Notes: generated by a model from the letters alone, not told the origin. A DNA stretch of 34,337 nucleotides from Bacillota bacterium (GCA_029225225.1 JAQXWB010000064.1:1-34337); one strand, 5' to 3'; positions 21,491 through 30,067 are shown, counted from the stretch's first letter. Numbers and translations are program-made.

Positions 21491-22059
21491 TGCGCGCCCT
21501 CGTTGAGATAGAACGCGAGCTGCACCGTGGTGTCGTTGAGCTGCGTGAGCATGATGAAGTTGGCGGTGTGCCCGTCGCGCCAAGTGAAGGTCGGGGCGTT
21601 GCCGTTGCCCTCTGACGGCGTGCCGTAGAGGTCGGTCATGACGGCCTTATAGCTCTCGAGAATCTCGTCCAAGCCGCTGTCGGCCGTATAGGTGCAGGAG
21701 ATACGGTTGCCCGTGTCTAAGAAGGTGTACTGCACCTGCGTGAAGGTCAGCGTATCCAGTGTGACGTTATTATAAATGTAGATCGTCGTGTCGTTCTGAT
21801 CAACGGTGAAATCCGGCGCACGTCCCTCTGCAAGGGTGACCTCCTCCAAGGTATAAGTGGCGTCTTCGAGGCCCTTATAGTTGACATGTTCGTGGTCATG
21901 CGTCTCCTCGGAGGACGGCTCGGTGACCTCGGACGGCGCGGGCGTCTCGTTTGCGGAAGAAGCCTCGGTCGTCTCGGAGGACGCGGATTCGCTGTCGCTG
22001 CAGGCGGCAAGCGCGGTCAGAAGCAGCAGACAGAGCAGCAAAGCAAGCATTTTTTTCAT
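21487..22059 (-). CDS. Putative lipoprotein of the queT operon
   Basis: A 190-residue exported protein with a clear lipoprotein signal (MKKMLALLLCLLLLTALAAC; lipobox C20). An S/T/E/A-rich linker follows (21-55), with a short histidine-rich stretch THDHEHV (53-59), then a beta-rich domain to the C-terminus. The HDHEH run suggests metal binding near the membrane. No family is recognised. It starts 12 nt after the Gx transporter gene and overlaps the DUF1893 gene. Confidence 0.8.
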   Translation of the reverse strand: MKKMLALLLCLLLLTALAACSDSESASSETTEASSANETPAPSEVTEPSSEETHDHEHVNYKGLEDATYTLEEVTLAEGRAPDFTVDQNDTTIYIYNNVTLDTLTFTQVQYTFLDTGNRISCTYTADSGLDEILESYKAVMTDLYGTPSEGNGNAPTFTWRDGHTANFIMLTQLNDTTVQLAFYLNEGAQ

Positions 22060-22071
22060 GGAAATAACCTC

Positions 22072-22563
22072 CTATTTTTTCTCCGATCTTGCGCACAAAA
22101 GTCCTGCGCAAAGACCGGTAAATGCGCCGGTGAGAATGCCGCACAGCAGCAGCACGGGCAGATAAACGAGCAGGGCGGGCGTCTGCGTCACAAGGAGTGC
22201 GACTGCCGTCTGCCCGAGATTGTGGGCGATGCCGCCAAACGCGCCGACGACCCAAAGCTGCTTTAGGGGAAAGCGCCCGCACAGCAGCGCCATGACCGCA
22301 AAGCTGAGCAGTCCGCCGCCGAAGGCGTAGAGCATCGCCATGACCTGTCCGAGGATCAGGTTTCCGAGGACAATGCGCACAAGGACAATCCCAAGCGCGT
22401 GCTTTTTGCCCAGCTTTTTCAGGGCGAACAGTGTTACCACGTTGCTCAGGCCCAATTTCAGCCCGGGAATCGGCAAGGGAAGCGGAATCTGCGCCTCAAC
22501 GACGAAGATTGTCAGGGCGATTGCCGCAAGCAGCGCCGATTGCGTGAGTCTGCGCACGCGCAC
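22072..22563 (-). CDS. Gx transporter family (HepT component I-like) membrane protein
   Basis: A 163-residue membrane protein with about five helices. It carries the family opening LTQSALLAAIALTIFVVEAQ, then IPLPLPIPGLKLGLSNVVTL and GLLSFAVMALL. The family (sometimes annotated heptaprenyl diphosphate synthase component I) resembles S-components of ECF vitamin transporters; its substrate is not established. GTG 22563 is chosen because it follows GGGAGGTG (22573-22580). The stop of queT (22572) lies within that site, so the genes are tightly packed. An ECF-type role next to QueT is plausible but inferred. Confidence 0.88.
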   Translation of the reverse strand: MRVRRLTQSALLAAIALTIFVVEAQIPLPLPIPGLKLGLSNVVTLFALKKLGKKHALGIVLVRIVLGNLILGQVMAMLYAFGGGLLSFAVMALLCGRFPLKQLWVVGAFGGIAHNLGQTAVALLVTQTPALLVYLPVLLLCGILTGAFTGLCAGLLCARSEKK

Positions 22564-22571
22564 TTGAGACT

Positions 22572-23084
22572 TCACCTCCCGAAAATACGCGCTCCCAAGC
22601 CGCGGGTCTCCAGCGCCAGATAGAGCGCGGTGCCGAGAACGAGCAGCACGCCCGCTTCTCCCGCGGCGACACAGCCGGCGTTGAACCAAAAGGCTCCGCC
22701 GATGTAGTAGGTCAGCTCCGCGCCGACGATCAGCCCGTTAAATACGGCAGGCATCAGCAGGGAGAGCAGCGGCAGCTTCCAAATCCGTACCTTGCGAAGA
22801 CCGTACATGGCCAGCGTAGCCAGCAGTGTTGCGGCGGTGCCGAGCAGAAAATCCAGCGGCAGGGCGGCGGCATAGGTCAGATTGAAAAGCATGCAGCCGA
22901 GGCTCAGACCGGCGATTGCACAGGGCGAGAACAGCGCCAGCACGCACAGCGCCTCCGAGACGCGGAATTGAACCGCAGCAGAGGCAGAGTCGGGAAACAG
23001 CATGTTCTGCAGGACGGTCAGGACAACGTACAAGGCTGCAATTACCGCAGCGCAGGTCAGGTCGCGCGTAGTCAGTTTTTTCAT
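22572..23084 (-). CDS. queT: QueT family ECF transporter S-component
   Basis: A 170-residue membrane protein with six predicted helices. It shows the QueT pattern RDLTCAAVIAALYVVLTVLQ, QFRVSEALCVLALFSPCAIA (near 50), GLSLGCMLFNL and AVFNGLIVGAELTYY. QueT takes up queuosine precursors (preQ1 or related) with a shared ECF energising module, which is not in this window. ATG 23084 follows TGGAGTG. It is the first gene of a four-gene operon. The upstream open frame to 23462 runs through repeats and is not coding. A preQ1-type pseudoknot is predicted in the leader. Confidence 0.9.
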   Translation of the reverse strand: MKKLTTRDLTCAAVIAALYVVLTVLQNMLFPDSASAAVQFRVSEALCVLALFSPCAIAGLSLGCMLFNLTYAAALPLDFLLGTAATLLATLAMYGLRKVRIWKLPLLSLLMPAVFNGLIVGAELTYYIGGAFWFNAGCVAAGEAGVLLVLGTALYLALETRGLGARIFGR

Positions 23085-23095
23085 TATTCTTTTCA

Positions 23096-23160
23096 CTCCA
23101 TAGTTTTGTTTTTCGACAGGATGGTTTCGAACTGTCGTATTCAGGGGATCAGCCCTGTAA
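23096..23160 (-). promoter_or_regulatory. Candidate preQ1 riboswitch (H-type pseudoknot)
   Basis: In the queT leader RNA, CGACAG (23132-23137) pairs with CTGTCG (23114-23119). The 12-nt loop begins UUC and contains CCAU (23121-23124), which can pair with AUGG (23098-23101) after an A-rich linker (AAAAACAAAACU). The AUGG runs into the GGAG ribosome binding site. This is the arrangement of preQ1 riboswitches, and queT is a usual target. A small hairpin CAGGG-CUGAUC-CCCUG lies upstream. The exact class (I or III) is unresolved. Confidence 0.6.
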
Positions 23161-23204
23161 TTATTTATTCTACAGGATGAGAGCGCTTTCGTCAAGCGTT
23201 TTTG

Positions 23205-23392
23205 CGAAAATGAGTGCCGCAGCCGACGTAGGGCGGGGATGGGCAAATGAACAATGAAGGAATGAAGGAATTGAGGAGCGCTCCTCGCAATGACAGATGG
23301 GGGGAGCTTTTTGGTGTCAAGAAACCCGTCTACTTGACAATATTTTGCATAGAGGAGAGCGAATAGAGAATAGAGAAGAGTGTTTGGGGCGT
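23205..23392. repeat. Short intergenic repeat stretch
   Basis: No gene. It has a GTAGGGCGGGGA module (near 23228), a partial REP-like unit (GAGGAGCGCTCCTCGCAATG at 23273-23292) and degenerate GAATGAAGGA/GAATAGAGAA heptamers. Confidence 0.65.
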
Positions 23393-24145
23393 TTACTTCA
23401 GCAGGAAATACAGCAGGAGGAGGTGGAGGGGGTAGAAGGCGTAGAAGGCGAGGCGGGTGCATTTGGCGGCGCTGGGGTTTTTCGGGAGCTTGCCCGGCGT
23501 GCCGTTATAGAGGAAGATCGGCACGAGGGCAAGCAGGGAGCAGCTCTGCGCCAGCTCCCATGCGGTAAACGGCGCAAAGGCGAAGCCCCGCCCGCGCAGG
23601 AGGTTCAAAAGCGCAAAGGCGAGCGAGAGCAGGCGGCTATAATAGACGGAGCCGAGCAGACCGACGGCGGTCAGGACGGGCTTGCCGTCAAAGAGATAGA
23701 ATACCATCGCCAGCAGCACGCCCTTAGTGCCGTAGTCGATGCGCACGGGAGAATAGTACATGGCGGCAAACAGCAGCAGCGCGGGCAGGGGGCAGACATA
23801 TTTTGTAAATCTGCCCTTGCGCAGCACGTCCGTTCCCCAGACCGCGAGCAGGGCGCACAGAAGCGTGAAAAAGACATTCAAGTGCGGATAGAACACGCGG
23901 TGATCGCAGAACAGGGTGAACGGGATCTGCGACAGCACGGCGAAGACCGCCAGCCGCAGGGCGTATTTCGGGCGCGAATGCGTATGGCGGAAGCCGTTGA
24001 CGATCAGAAAGACATACAGGGGAAAGGCGATGCGCCCGATCCAGCGCAGCGGCATAAGAAACGGATACCGCCCCGCGAGCAGGTAACCGATATGGTCGAG
24101 CAGCATGGAAACACAGGCAATGATGCGCAGCGTCAATGCGGACAT
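23393..24145 (-). CDS. TraX-like membrane protein
   Basis: A 250-residue polytopic membrane protein with eight or more helices. LRIIACVSMLLDHIGYLLAG (about 6-25) and PLRWIGRIAFPLYVFLIVNG (about 32-51), with the LDH and R-x-x-F-P-L-Y signatures, identify the TraX/acyltransferase-3-like family. The founder acetylates F-pilin, but chromosomal members in Firmicutes are widespread and have no known substrate. ATG 24145 is 8 nt from GGAGG. No conjugation genes are nearby, so a pilin role is unlikely. Confidence 0.88.
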   Translation of the reverse strand: MSALTLRIIACVSMLLDHIGYLLAGRYPFLMPLRWIGRIAFPLYVFLIVNGFRHTHSRPKYALRLAVFAVLSQIPFTLFCDHRVFYPHLNVFFTLLCALLAVWGTDVLRKGRFTKYVCPLPALLLFAAMYYSPVRIDYGTKGVLLAMVFYLFDGKPVLTAVGLLGSVYYSRLLSLAFALLNLLRGRGFAFAPFTAWELAQSCSLLALVPIFLYNGTPGKLPKNPSAAKCTRLAFYAFYPLHLLLLYFLLK

Positions 24146-24164
24146 AGGACAGACCTCCGTGGCA

Positions 24165-24370
24165 TAGGTTGTAGGGAATAGGGAATAGTGAATAGAGAAT
24201 AGTGAATAGTGAATAGTGAATAGTGTCGGAGCGCTCCGCGCGGATTCCAATTTCAAAATCGGTGCGAAGCACACCGAAGTCATTCACCCTTCGTCCTTAG
24301 CTCTTAGACAAAGCGGGCTGCCTACAGGCGCGTCAGGGATGCCGCGCGCTACAGCGTCCCACAAACCATT
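24165..24370. repeat. Heptamer run and palindromic modules
   Basis: No gene. Repeated GAATAGTGAATAGTG heptamers fill 24176-24224. They are followed by GCGCTCCGCGCGGA and the GGCGCGTCAGGGATGCCGCG module (24329-24348). Confidence 0.8.
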
Positions 24371-24426
24371 CACTTTCAATATCATAAAGGGAAACATTGC
24401 ATTTTTCAAGCCCCGACGGGGAAAAC

Positions 24427-24481
24427 TTTACAGGGATTTTACCATGCTGCGGCTGCGCACTTTACAAAGCGGCGGTAGGAT
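24427..24481 (+). promoter_or_regulatory. Pho-box-like repeats and promoter of pstS
   Basis: TTTACA (24427-24432) and TTTACC (24438-24443) lie 11 bp apart, and a third TTTACA is at 24461-24466. TAGGAT (24476-24481) may be the -10. Bacillus PhoP binds TT(A/T/C)ACA-like hexamers with 11-bp phasing. Weaker than the array upstream of the Na/Pi cotransporter. Confidence 0.55.
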
Positions 24482-24510
24482 AGAGACGTAGACGAAAGGA
24501 GTGTCTGAAA

Positions 24511-25362
24511 ATGAAAAAAATGTTGAAAAAAATCTTTGCAGCGCTGACGGTATCGGTGCTGTGCCTGAGCCTTGCGGCTTGCGGGAACAGCGGAAGCGAC
24601 ACCATTACGGTTCTCTCCCGGGAGGAGGGCTCCGGCACGCGCAGCGCGTTCGTGGAGCTGACGGGCATCGAGCAGGACAAGGTAGACCGCACGACCCCGA
24701 AGGCGGAGATCAACAGCTCGACCGCCGTTGTGACGCAGACGGTCGTCGGCAACCAAAACGCCATCGGGTACATCTCCCTCGGCTCCTTGGATGACAGCGT
24801 CAAGGCACTTACCATTGACGGCGTCGCGCCCGGCGTCGAGACGGTCGGCAACGGCTCGTATCCCATCTCCCGCCCGTTCAATGTGGCGACGAAGGGCGAG
24901 CTGAGCGAGGCGGCACAGGACTTTTTGAACTTTATCCTCAGCGACGAGGGACAGGCGGTCATTACGAAAAACGGCTATGTCTCCATCGGCTCGACGGGAT
25001 CCTTTGTCTCGACGAATCCCGGCGGCACGGTTAAGGTCGCGGGTTCCTCCTCTGTCTCTCCGGTCATGGAGAAGCTGGCGGAGGCGTATATGTCCGCAAA
25101 CTCGGCGGTCGAGATTAAGCTACAGACCTCGGATTCGAGCAACGGCATGAGCTCTACTGCGGAGGGGTTGTGCGACATCGGCATGGCGTCCCGCGCGGTC
25201 AAGGACAGCGAGAAGGAAAAGGGCTTGACCGAGACGACCATCTGCATGGACGGCATCGCGGTGATCGTCAACAAGGAGAATTCGATCAACGGTCTGACGC
25301 TTGCGCAGGTTTGCGACATCTTCACCGGCACGGTCACCTCTTGGAGCGCACTGAACCAATAA
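24511..25362 (+). CDS. pstS: Phosphate-binding protein PstS, lobes in swapped order
   Basis: A 283-residue lipoprotein (lipobox LSLAAC, C24) that delivers phosphate to PstCA. The phosphate-binding motif SREEGSGTRSAF, normally in the second half, comes first (about 36-47). The sequence that normally opens PstS (VKVAGSSSVSPVMEKLAEAY) starts near residue 174, and the protein ends with CDIFTGTVTSWSAL, which is normally mid-protein. It thus looks like a circular permutation of the standard two-lobe fold. I recall similar clostridial PstS proteins, so it may be a lineage feature. The start follows AAAGGAG. Pho-box-like repeats lie upstream. Confidence 0.9.
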   Translation: MKKMLKKIFAALTVSVLCLSLAACGNSGSDTITVLSREEGSGTRSAFVELTGIEQDKVDRTTPKAEINSSTAVVTQTVVGNQNAIGYISLGSLDDSVKALTIDGVAPGVETVGNGSYPISRPFNVATKGELSEAAQDFLNFILSDEGQAVITKNGYVSIGSTGSFVSTNPGGTVKVAGSSSVSPVMEKLAEAYMSANSAVEIKLQTSDSSNGMSSTAEGLCDIGMASRAVKDSEKEKGLTETTICMDGIAVIVNKENSINGLTLAQVCDIFTGTVTSWSALNQ

Positions 25363-25373
25363 CGCACAGGCTG

Positions 25374-25960
25374 CTGTAGGGCGGGGACATGTTCCCTAAG
25401 ACTGCGTAAGCGGCAGACAGACGGCATGAACAAGTTTGTACGCACTTGGTAGTTTCTGCAAGAGATTGCCACGTCGCTTCGCTCCTCGCAATGACATGGG
25501 AAAGCTACTTTATTTGTCATTGCGAAACCAGTGCGCACACTGGTTGTGGCAATCTCTGACTGTAGGTTTGTACGCACTTGGTAGTTCCTGCAAGAGATTG
25601 CCGCGTCGCTTCGCTCCTCGCAATGACATGGAAAAGCTATCTTATTTGTCATTGCGAAACCAGTGCGCACACCGGTTGTGGCAATCTCTGACTGTAGGTT
25701 TGTACGCAGTCGGGAGTTCCTGCAAGAGATTGCCGCGTCGCTTCGCTCCTCGCAATGACATGGGAAAGCTACCTTATTTGTCATTGCGAAACCAGTGCGC
25801 ACACTGGTTGTGGCAATCTCTGACTGTAGGTTTGTATGCAGTTGGTAGTTTCTGCAAGAGATTGCCGCGTCGCTTCGCTCCTCGCAATGACATGGAAGGG
25901 CAGTTTGCGCGTAGTTGGTAGTTCCTGCACCGGCTTAGGACATGTCCCCACCCTACAGGG
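25374..25960. repeat. Four-copy 132-bp composite repeat array between pstS and pstC
   Basis: GTTTGTA starts at 25434, 25566, 25698 and 25830, exactly 132 bp apart. Each unit holds two palindromic elements of the ATTGC...GCAAT type, one with CGTCGCTTCGCTCCTCGC and one with ACCAGTGCGCAC. It is the same composite unit as at 1-260 in the opposite orientation. GGGGACATGTTCCC (25383) and GGACATGTCCCC (25938) palindromes flank the array. Confidence 0.93.
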
Positions 25961-25981
25961 GCGGTTATTTCAGGAGGCAAT

Positions 25982-26839
25982 ATGATAACATCTTCAAAAT
26001 TCAGGGAAAACGCGATGCGTGTGGTGTTTGCGCTCACGGCTTGCGTGTCGATTGCGGCGGTCGTGCTGATTTGCGTGTTCCTCTTTGCCAGCGGCATCCC
26101 GACGATGAAGACCATCGGGTTCGCGGATTTCCTGTTCGGCAAGACTTGGGCGCCGAGTCAGGGGCTTTATGGCATCTTCCCCATGATCGTGGCGAGCATC
26201 TTCGTCACGGCGGGCGCGATCATCATCGGCGTGCCGCTCGGGCTGCTCTGCGCGATCTTTTTGGCGCGCTTCTGCCCGCAGCGGCTCTACCGCGTGTTAA
26301 AGCCGGCGGCGGAGCTTCTGGCGGGCATCCCGTCCATTGTCTACGGCTTCTTTGGCTTGGTTGTGATCGTGCCGCTGATGCAAAATCTCTTCGGCGGCAG
26401 CGGCAAGGGGATGCTGACGGCTTCCGTGATGCTCGGTATCATGATCCTGCCGACAATCATCAACGTCTCGGAATCCGCCCTCCGCGCGGTGCCCGAGAGC
26501 TACTATGAAGGCTCGCTTGCCCTCGGCGCGACGCATGAGCGCAGCGTCTTCTCCACCGTTCTGCCCGCCGCACGCTCCGGTATTTTGGCGGGTGTGATCT
26601 TAGGCGTGGGGCGCGCCATTGGGGAGACGATGGCGGTCGCGATGGTCGCGGGCAATCAGCCGATTTTGCCCGAGAGTATCTTGAGCGGCGTGCGCACGCT
26701 GACGGCAAATATCGTGCAGGAGATGGGCTATGCCACCGACCTCCACCGCGACGCGCTGATCGCCTGCGGCGTTGTGCTGTTCGTATTCATCCTCATCATC
26801 AACCTGTGCTTTTCGGCGCTGAAACGGAGGGAAGCATGA
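25982..26839 (+). CDS. pstC: Phosphate ABC transporter permease PstC
   Basis: A 285-residue inner-membrane permease with six helices that forms the phosphate channel with PstA. The cytoplasmic coupling (EAA) loop is seen as ESALRAVPESYYEGSLALGA (near 163-182), after the IPSIVYGFFGLVVIVPLM segment (near 117); GRAIGETMAVAMVAGNQPIL is near 211. ATG 25982 follows CAGGAGG. Its stop overlaps the pstA start (ATGA). It lies 619 bp after pstS, separated by the repeat array. Confidence 0.96.
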   Translation: MITSSKFRENAMRVVFALTACVSIAAVVLICVFLFASGIPTMKTIGFADFLFGKTWAPSQGLYGIFPMIVASIFVTAGAIIIGVPLGLLCAIFLARFCPQRLYRVLKPAAELLAGIPSIVYGFFGLVVIVPLMQNLFGGSGKGMLTASVMLGIMILPTIINVSESALRAVPESYYEGSLALGATHERSVFSTVLPAARSGILAGVILGVGRAIGETMAVAMVAGNQPILPESILSGVRTLTANIVQEMGYATDLHRDALIACGVVLFVFILIINLCFSALKRREA

Positions 26840-27663
26840 AAGCAAAAAAGCATCCGATGTCCATGGTGCAGCGGGCGCTGGTCTACGCCTCGGCGGTGAT
26901 TGTATTCGGCGTGCTGATCGCGCTCATTGTGTACATTCTCGTCATGGGCGTGCCGAATCTGAAGCTCAGCATGTTTGCGTGGAACTACAACTCGGAAAAT
27001 CTCTCGATGCTCCCCGCGATCATCAACACGTTGACGATGATCGCGCTGACGCTTTTGATGGCGGTGCCCTTCGGCATCGGCGCGGCGATCTATCTCGTGG
27101 AGTACGCCAAGCGCGGCAGCCGCCTCGTGAAGCTCGTAAGGCTGACCGCGGAGACGCTTTCGGGCATTCCGTCGATTGTTTACGGACTGTTCGGGTATCT
27201 GATGTTCGTCCTTGCGTGCGGGATGGACAATTCCATGCTGGCGGGCGCGCTGACGCTGGCGATCATGGTGCTGCCGACGATCCTGCGCACGACGGAGGAG
27301 GCGCTGCAGGCCGTGCCGGACAGCTACCGCGAGGGCAGCTTCGGACTCGGCGCGGGTAAGCTCCGCACGGTCATGCGCATTGTGCTGCCTGCGGCGGTGC
27401 CGGGCATTTTCTCCGGCATCGTGCTCGCCATCGGCAGAATCGTGGGCGAGACGGCGGCGCTCATTTACACGGCAGGTACGGTCACGGGCGTTGCCGACGG
27501 GCTGCTCGGCTCCGGACGCACGCTGGCGGTGCATCTTTACTGCCTGCTCAACGAGGGGCTTTATACCAAGGAGGCTTACGCCACGGCGGTCATTCTCCTT
27601 GTGTTTGTCATCGGCATCAACGCCCTCTCGTCGGCGATTGCAAAACGCCTTGCAAAGCGGTGA
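26836..27663 (+). CDS. pstA: Phosphate ABC transporter permease PstA
   Basis: A 275-residue permease with six helices, partner of PstC. The family features are present: INTLTMIALTLLMAVPFGIG (near 66), IPSIVYGLFGYLMF (near 112), the EAA loop EALQAVPDSYREGSFGLGA (near 155) and GRIVGETAALIYTAG (near 200). ATG 26836 overlaps the pstC stop and follows GGAGGG; the longer frame from 26806 is inside pstC. Confidence 0.96.
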   Translation: MKAKKHPMSMVQRALVYASAVIVFGVLIALIVYILVMGVPNLKLSMFAWNYNSENLSMLPAIINTLTMIALTLLMAVPFGIGAAIYLVEYAKRGSRLVKLVRLTAETLSGIPSIVYGLFGYLMFVLACGMDNSMLAGALTLAIMVLPTILRTTEEALQAVPDSYREGSFGLGAGKLRTVMRIVLPAAVPGIFSGIVLAIGRIVGETAALIYTAGTVTGVADGLLGSGRTLAVHLYCLLNEGLYTKEAYATAVILLVFVIGINALSSAIAKRLAKR

Positions 27664-27679
27664 AGAGGGAACGAGGGGG

Positions 27680-27985
27680 AGTGAATAGTGAATGGTGAAT
27701 CGTGAATCGTGAATAGGTAAACTGTCGCTGCGGGATTCTCGGTCGATTGCGGATTGGTGCGCGGTTGGCAGTTCCTGCACGGGCGGCTAATAGCCGCCCC
27801 TACGGCGTAGACCCCAATTTTTCTCGTAGCATGATAAATCCGCGCGGAGCGCTCCTTCGTGATTCACGATTCACTGTTCACTATTCACTATTCACTGAAA
27901 CCCTGCCCGAGGATGCCGCGCGCTACGGCTTCCGAAGGGGTGCCTGCACGGGCGGACAGAGTCGTCCGCCCCTACAACGGAAATC
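27680..27985. repeat. Composite element with inverted heptamer runs between pstA and pstB
   Basis: No gene. GTGAATA-type heptamers (27680-27718) face inverted ATTCAC heptamers (27862-27896). Between and after them lie a composite-repeat fragment (GCGCGGTTGGCAGTTCCTGC), GGGCGGCTAATAGCCGCCCC (27781-27800) and GGGCGGACAGAGTCGTCCGC (27951-27970). Confidence 0.82.
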
Positions 27986-27996
27986 GTGAGGTTTGT

Positions 27997-28746
27997 ATGG
28001 AAAAAATTGACATTGAAAATTTGAATCTGTGGTACGGCGAGTTTCAGGCGCTGAAGTCGATTGAACTGCATCTGCCTGCCAACCGCATTACCGCCTTTAT
28101 CGGGCCGTCGGGCTGCGGCAAATCCACGCTGCTCAAGACGCTCAACCGCATGAACGATCTTGTCGAGGGCTGCCGCATCGAGGGCAAGGTTTTGCTCGAC
28201 GGCGAGGATATTTACGGCAAGCTGGATGTCAACCACCTGCGCAAGCGGGTGGGCATGGTGTTCCAAAAGCCGAATCCCTTCCCGATGAGCATTTACGACA
28301 ACATCGCCTACGGCCCGCGCACCCACGGCGTCCGCAGCCGTGTGAAGCTGGACGAGATCGTCGAGCGCTCTCTGCGTTCGGCGGCAATTTGGGACGAGGT
28401 CAAGGATCGTCTGAAATCCTCCGCCCTCGGGCTTTCCGGCGGACAGCAGCAGCGCCTGTGCATCGCCCGCGCCCTCGCGGTGGAGCCGGAGGTGCTTCTG
28501 ATGGACGAGCCGACGAGCGCCCTTGACCCGATCTCGACCTCGCGCGTCGAAGAGCTTGCATTGCAGCTCAAAAAGGATTATACTATTGTCATGGTAACGC
28601 ACAATATGCAGCAGGCGGCGCGCATTTCCGACAAGACGGCATTTTTCCTGCTGGGCGAGATGGTCGAGTTCGGCACGACGGAGCGTATTTTCTCCATGCC
28701 CAAGGATAAACGCACAGAAGATTACATTACAGGGAGGTTCGGATAA
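27997..28746 (+). CDS. pstB: Phosphate ABC transporter ATPase PstB
   Basis: A 249-residue ATPase that energises PstCA. Walker [10 protein letters not shown] (36-44, K42), Q-loop [11 protein letters not shown] (near 89), signature LSGGQQQR (near 148), Walker [14 protein letters not shown] (near 166) and the switch histidine in VTHNMQQ (near 202). ATG 27997 follows GTGAGG; the frame open from 27859 runs through repeats. The stop shares a base with the phoU start (TAATG). Confidence 0.97.
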   Translation: MEKIDIENLNLWYGEFQALKSIELHLPANRITAFIGPSGCGKSTLLKTLNRMNDLVEGCRIEGKVLLDGEDIYGKLDVNHLRKRVGMVFQKPNPFPMSIYDNIAYGPRTHGVRSRVKLDEIVERSLRSAAIWDEVKDRLKSSALGLSGGQQQRLCIARALAVEPEVLLMDEPTSALDPISTSRVEELALQLKKDYTIVMVTHNMQQAARISDKTAFFLLGEMVEFGTTERIFSMPKDKRTEDYITGRFG

Positions 28747-29387
28747 TGCGAACGAGCTTTGACGAGCAGCTTGCTTTATTAAATCGCCGCCTGATTGAGA
28801 TGGGCGCGCTGTGTGAGGACGCGATCTCCGCGTCGATGCGGGCGCTGGCTGAGGAGCCGAAGGCGGCGGAGAAGACCAAGAACATTGAACGGGAGATCGA
28901 CCACGCCGAGCGGGAGATCGAGGCGCTTTGCATGAAGCTGCTGTTGCAGCAGCAGCCGGTGGCGCGGGATTTACGGGCGATCTCCTCGGCGCTGAAGATG
29001 ATCTCCGACATGGAGCGCATCGGCGACCAAGCCTCGGACATCGCCGAGATCATGCGTTACATCAACAATGACGACATCATGGGCGCGACGCACCTTGCGC
29101 AGATGGCGAAGGCAGCCAGCCGCATGGTGACCAGCAGCGTCGATTCCTTCGTGCGGCGCGACCTCGGGCTTGCGCGGCAGGTGCAGGACGACGACGACAC
29201 GGTGGACGCCCTCTTTGACACCGTCAAGCAGGAGCTGGTTGCGGGCATTCGGCAGGAGCCGTCCCGCGGCAGCGAGTGCCTTGACATTCTGATGATCGCA
29301 AAATACCTCGAACGCATCGGCGACCACGCCGTGAATGTGGCGGAGTGGGTGGAATACTCCATCACGGGCGTTCACGCAAAGGAGTGA
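28746..29387 (+). CDS. phoU: Phosphate signalling regulator PhoU
   Basis: A 213-residue helical protein of two three-helix bundles. It links the Pst transporter to the PhoR-type kinase and damps the response when phosphate is plentiful. The repeated metal-binding signature is seen as SDMERIGDQASDIAE (near 87) and KYLERIGDHAVNVAEW (near 190). It overlaps pstB by one base and is followed 5 nt later by the response-regulator gene. Confidence 0.96.
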   Translation: MRTSFDEQLALLNRRLIEMGALCEDAISASMRALAEEPKAAEKTKNIEREIDHAEREIEALCMKLLLQQQPVARDLRAISSALKMISDMERIGDQASDIAEIMRYINNDDIMGATHLAQMAKAASRMVTSSVDSFVRRDLGLARQVQDDDDTVDALFDTVKQELVAGIRQEPSRGSECLDILMIAKYLERIGDHAVNVAEWVEYSITGVHAKE

Positions 29388-29392
29388 CAAAC

Positions 29393-30067
29393 ATGATCTA
29401 TCTGCTCGAGGACGACAGCAGCATCCGCGAACTTGTGGCGTATACGCTGACCGGCTCGGTCATGCCGACGGTGGGCTTTGAGCGCCCGTCGGAGTTCCGC
29501 GCGGCGCTGGAACGGGAAAAGCCCGCGCTGGCGATTTTGGACATCATGCTGCCTGAGGAGGACGGCATCAGCGTCCTGCGCAGTCTGCGGGAGGATCCGA
29601 GAACCGAAAAGCTGCCCGTGCTCATGCTCACGGCGAAAAGCACGGAGTATGACAAGGTGGTGGGCTTGGACTGCGGCGCGGACGACTATCTGACCAAGCC
29701 CTTCGGCATGATGGAGCTGATCGCCCGCGTGCGCGCGCTTTTGCGGCGGACGGCTTCGCAGGACGCGGCGCCGAAGCTGACCTGTGGGACGATCGCCCTC
29801 GACCCTGTGCGCCATCTGGTGACGGTGGAGGGCAAGCCGGTGGAGCTGACGCGCAAGGAATTCGACCTTTTGCAGCTTTTAATGTCTCATCCGATGCAGG
29901 TCTTTACCCGCGACCGTCTGCTGTCGCAGGTCTGGGGCTACGAGTTTGACGGCGAGAGCCGCACGGTCGATGTCCATATCCGCTCCCTGCGGCAGAAGCT
30001 CGGCGCGGCGGCGGGCTGCATTGAGACGGTGCGCGGCGTGGGCTATCGTATGGGAGGCACGGCATGA
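29393..30067 (+). CDS. phoB: OmpR/PhoB-family response regulator
   Basis: A 224-residue regulator. The receiver domain (1-120) has acidic D7/D8, phosphorylation site D50 (ILDIMLPEEDG), T80 and K102 (YLTKPFG). The C-terminal winged helix (about 130-224) contains ELTRKEFDLLQLLM and SRTVDVHIRSLRQKLG. Its place between phoU and a PAS-containing kinase identifies it as the phosphate-starvation regulator (PhoP in Bacillus terms). ATG 29393 follows AAGGAG and the stop overlaps the kinase start. Confidence 0.95.
   Translation: MIYLLEDDSSIRELVAYTLTGSVMPTVGFERPSEFRAALEREKPALAILDIMLPEEDGISVLRSLREDPRTEKLPVLMLTAKSTEYDKVVGLDCGADDYLTKPFGMMELIARVRALLRRTASQDAAPKLTCGTIALDPVRHLVTVEGKPVELTRKEFDLLQLLMSHPMQVFTRDRLLSQVWGYEFDGESRTVDVHIRSLRQKLGAAAGCIETVRGVGYRMGGTA

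Noticed and set aside
24975-25921. Long open frames on both strands across the pstS-pstC gap, with recurring CHCEERSDAAISCRN-type peptides
   Set aside because: They are translations of the 132-bp repeat array, lack ribosome binding sites and recur wherever the repeat occurs.
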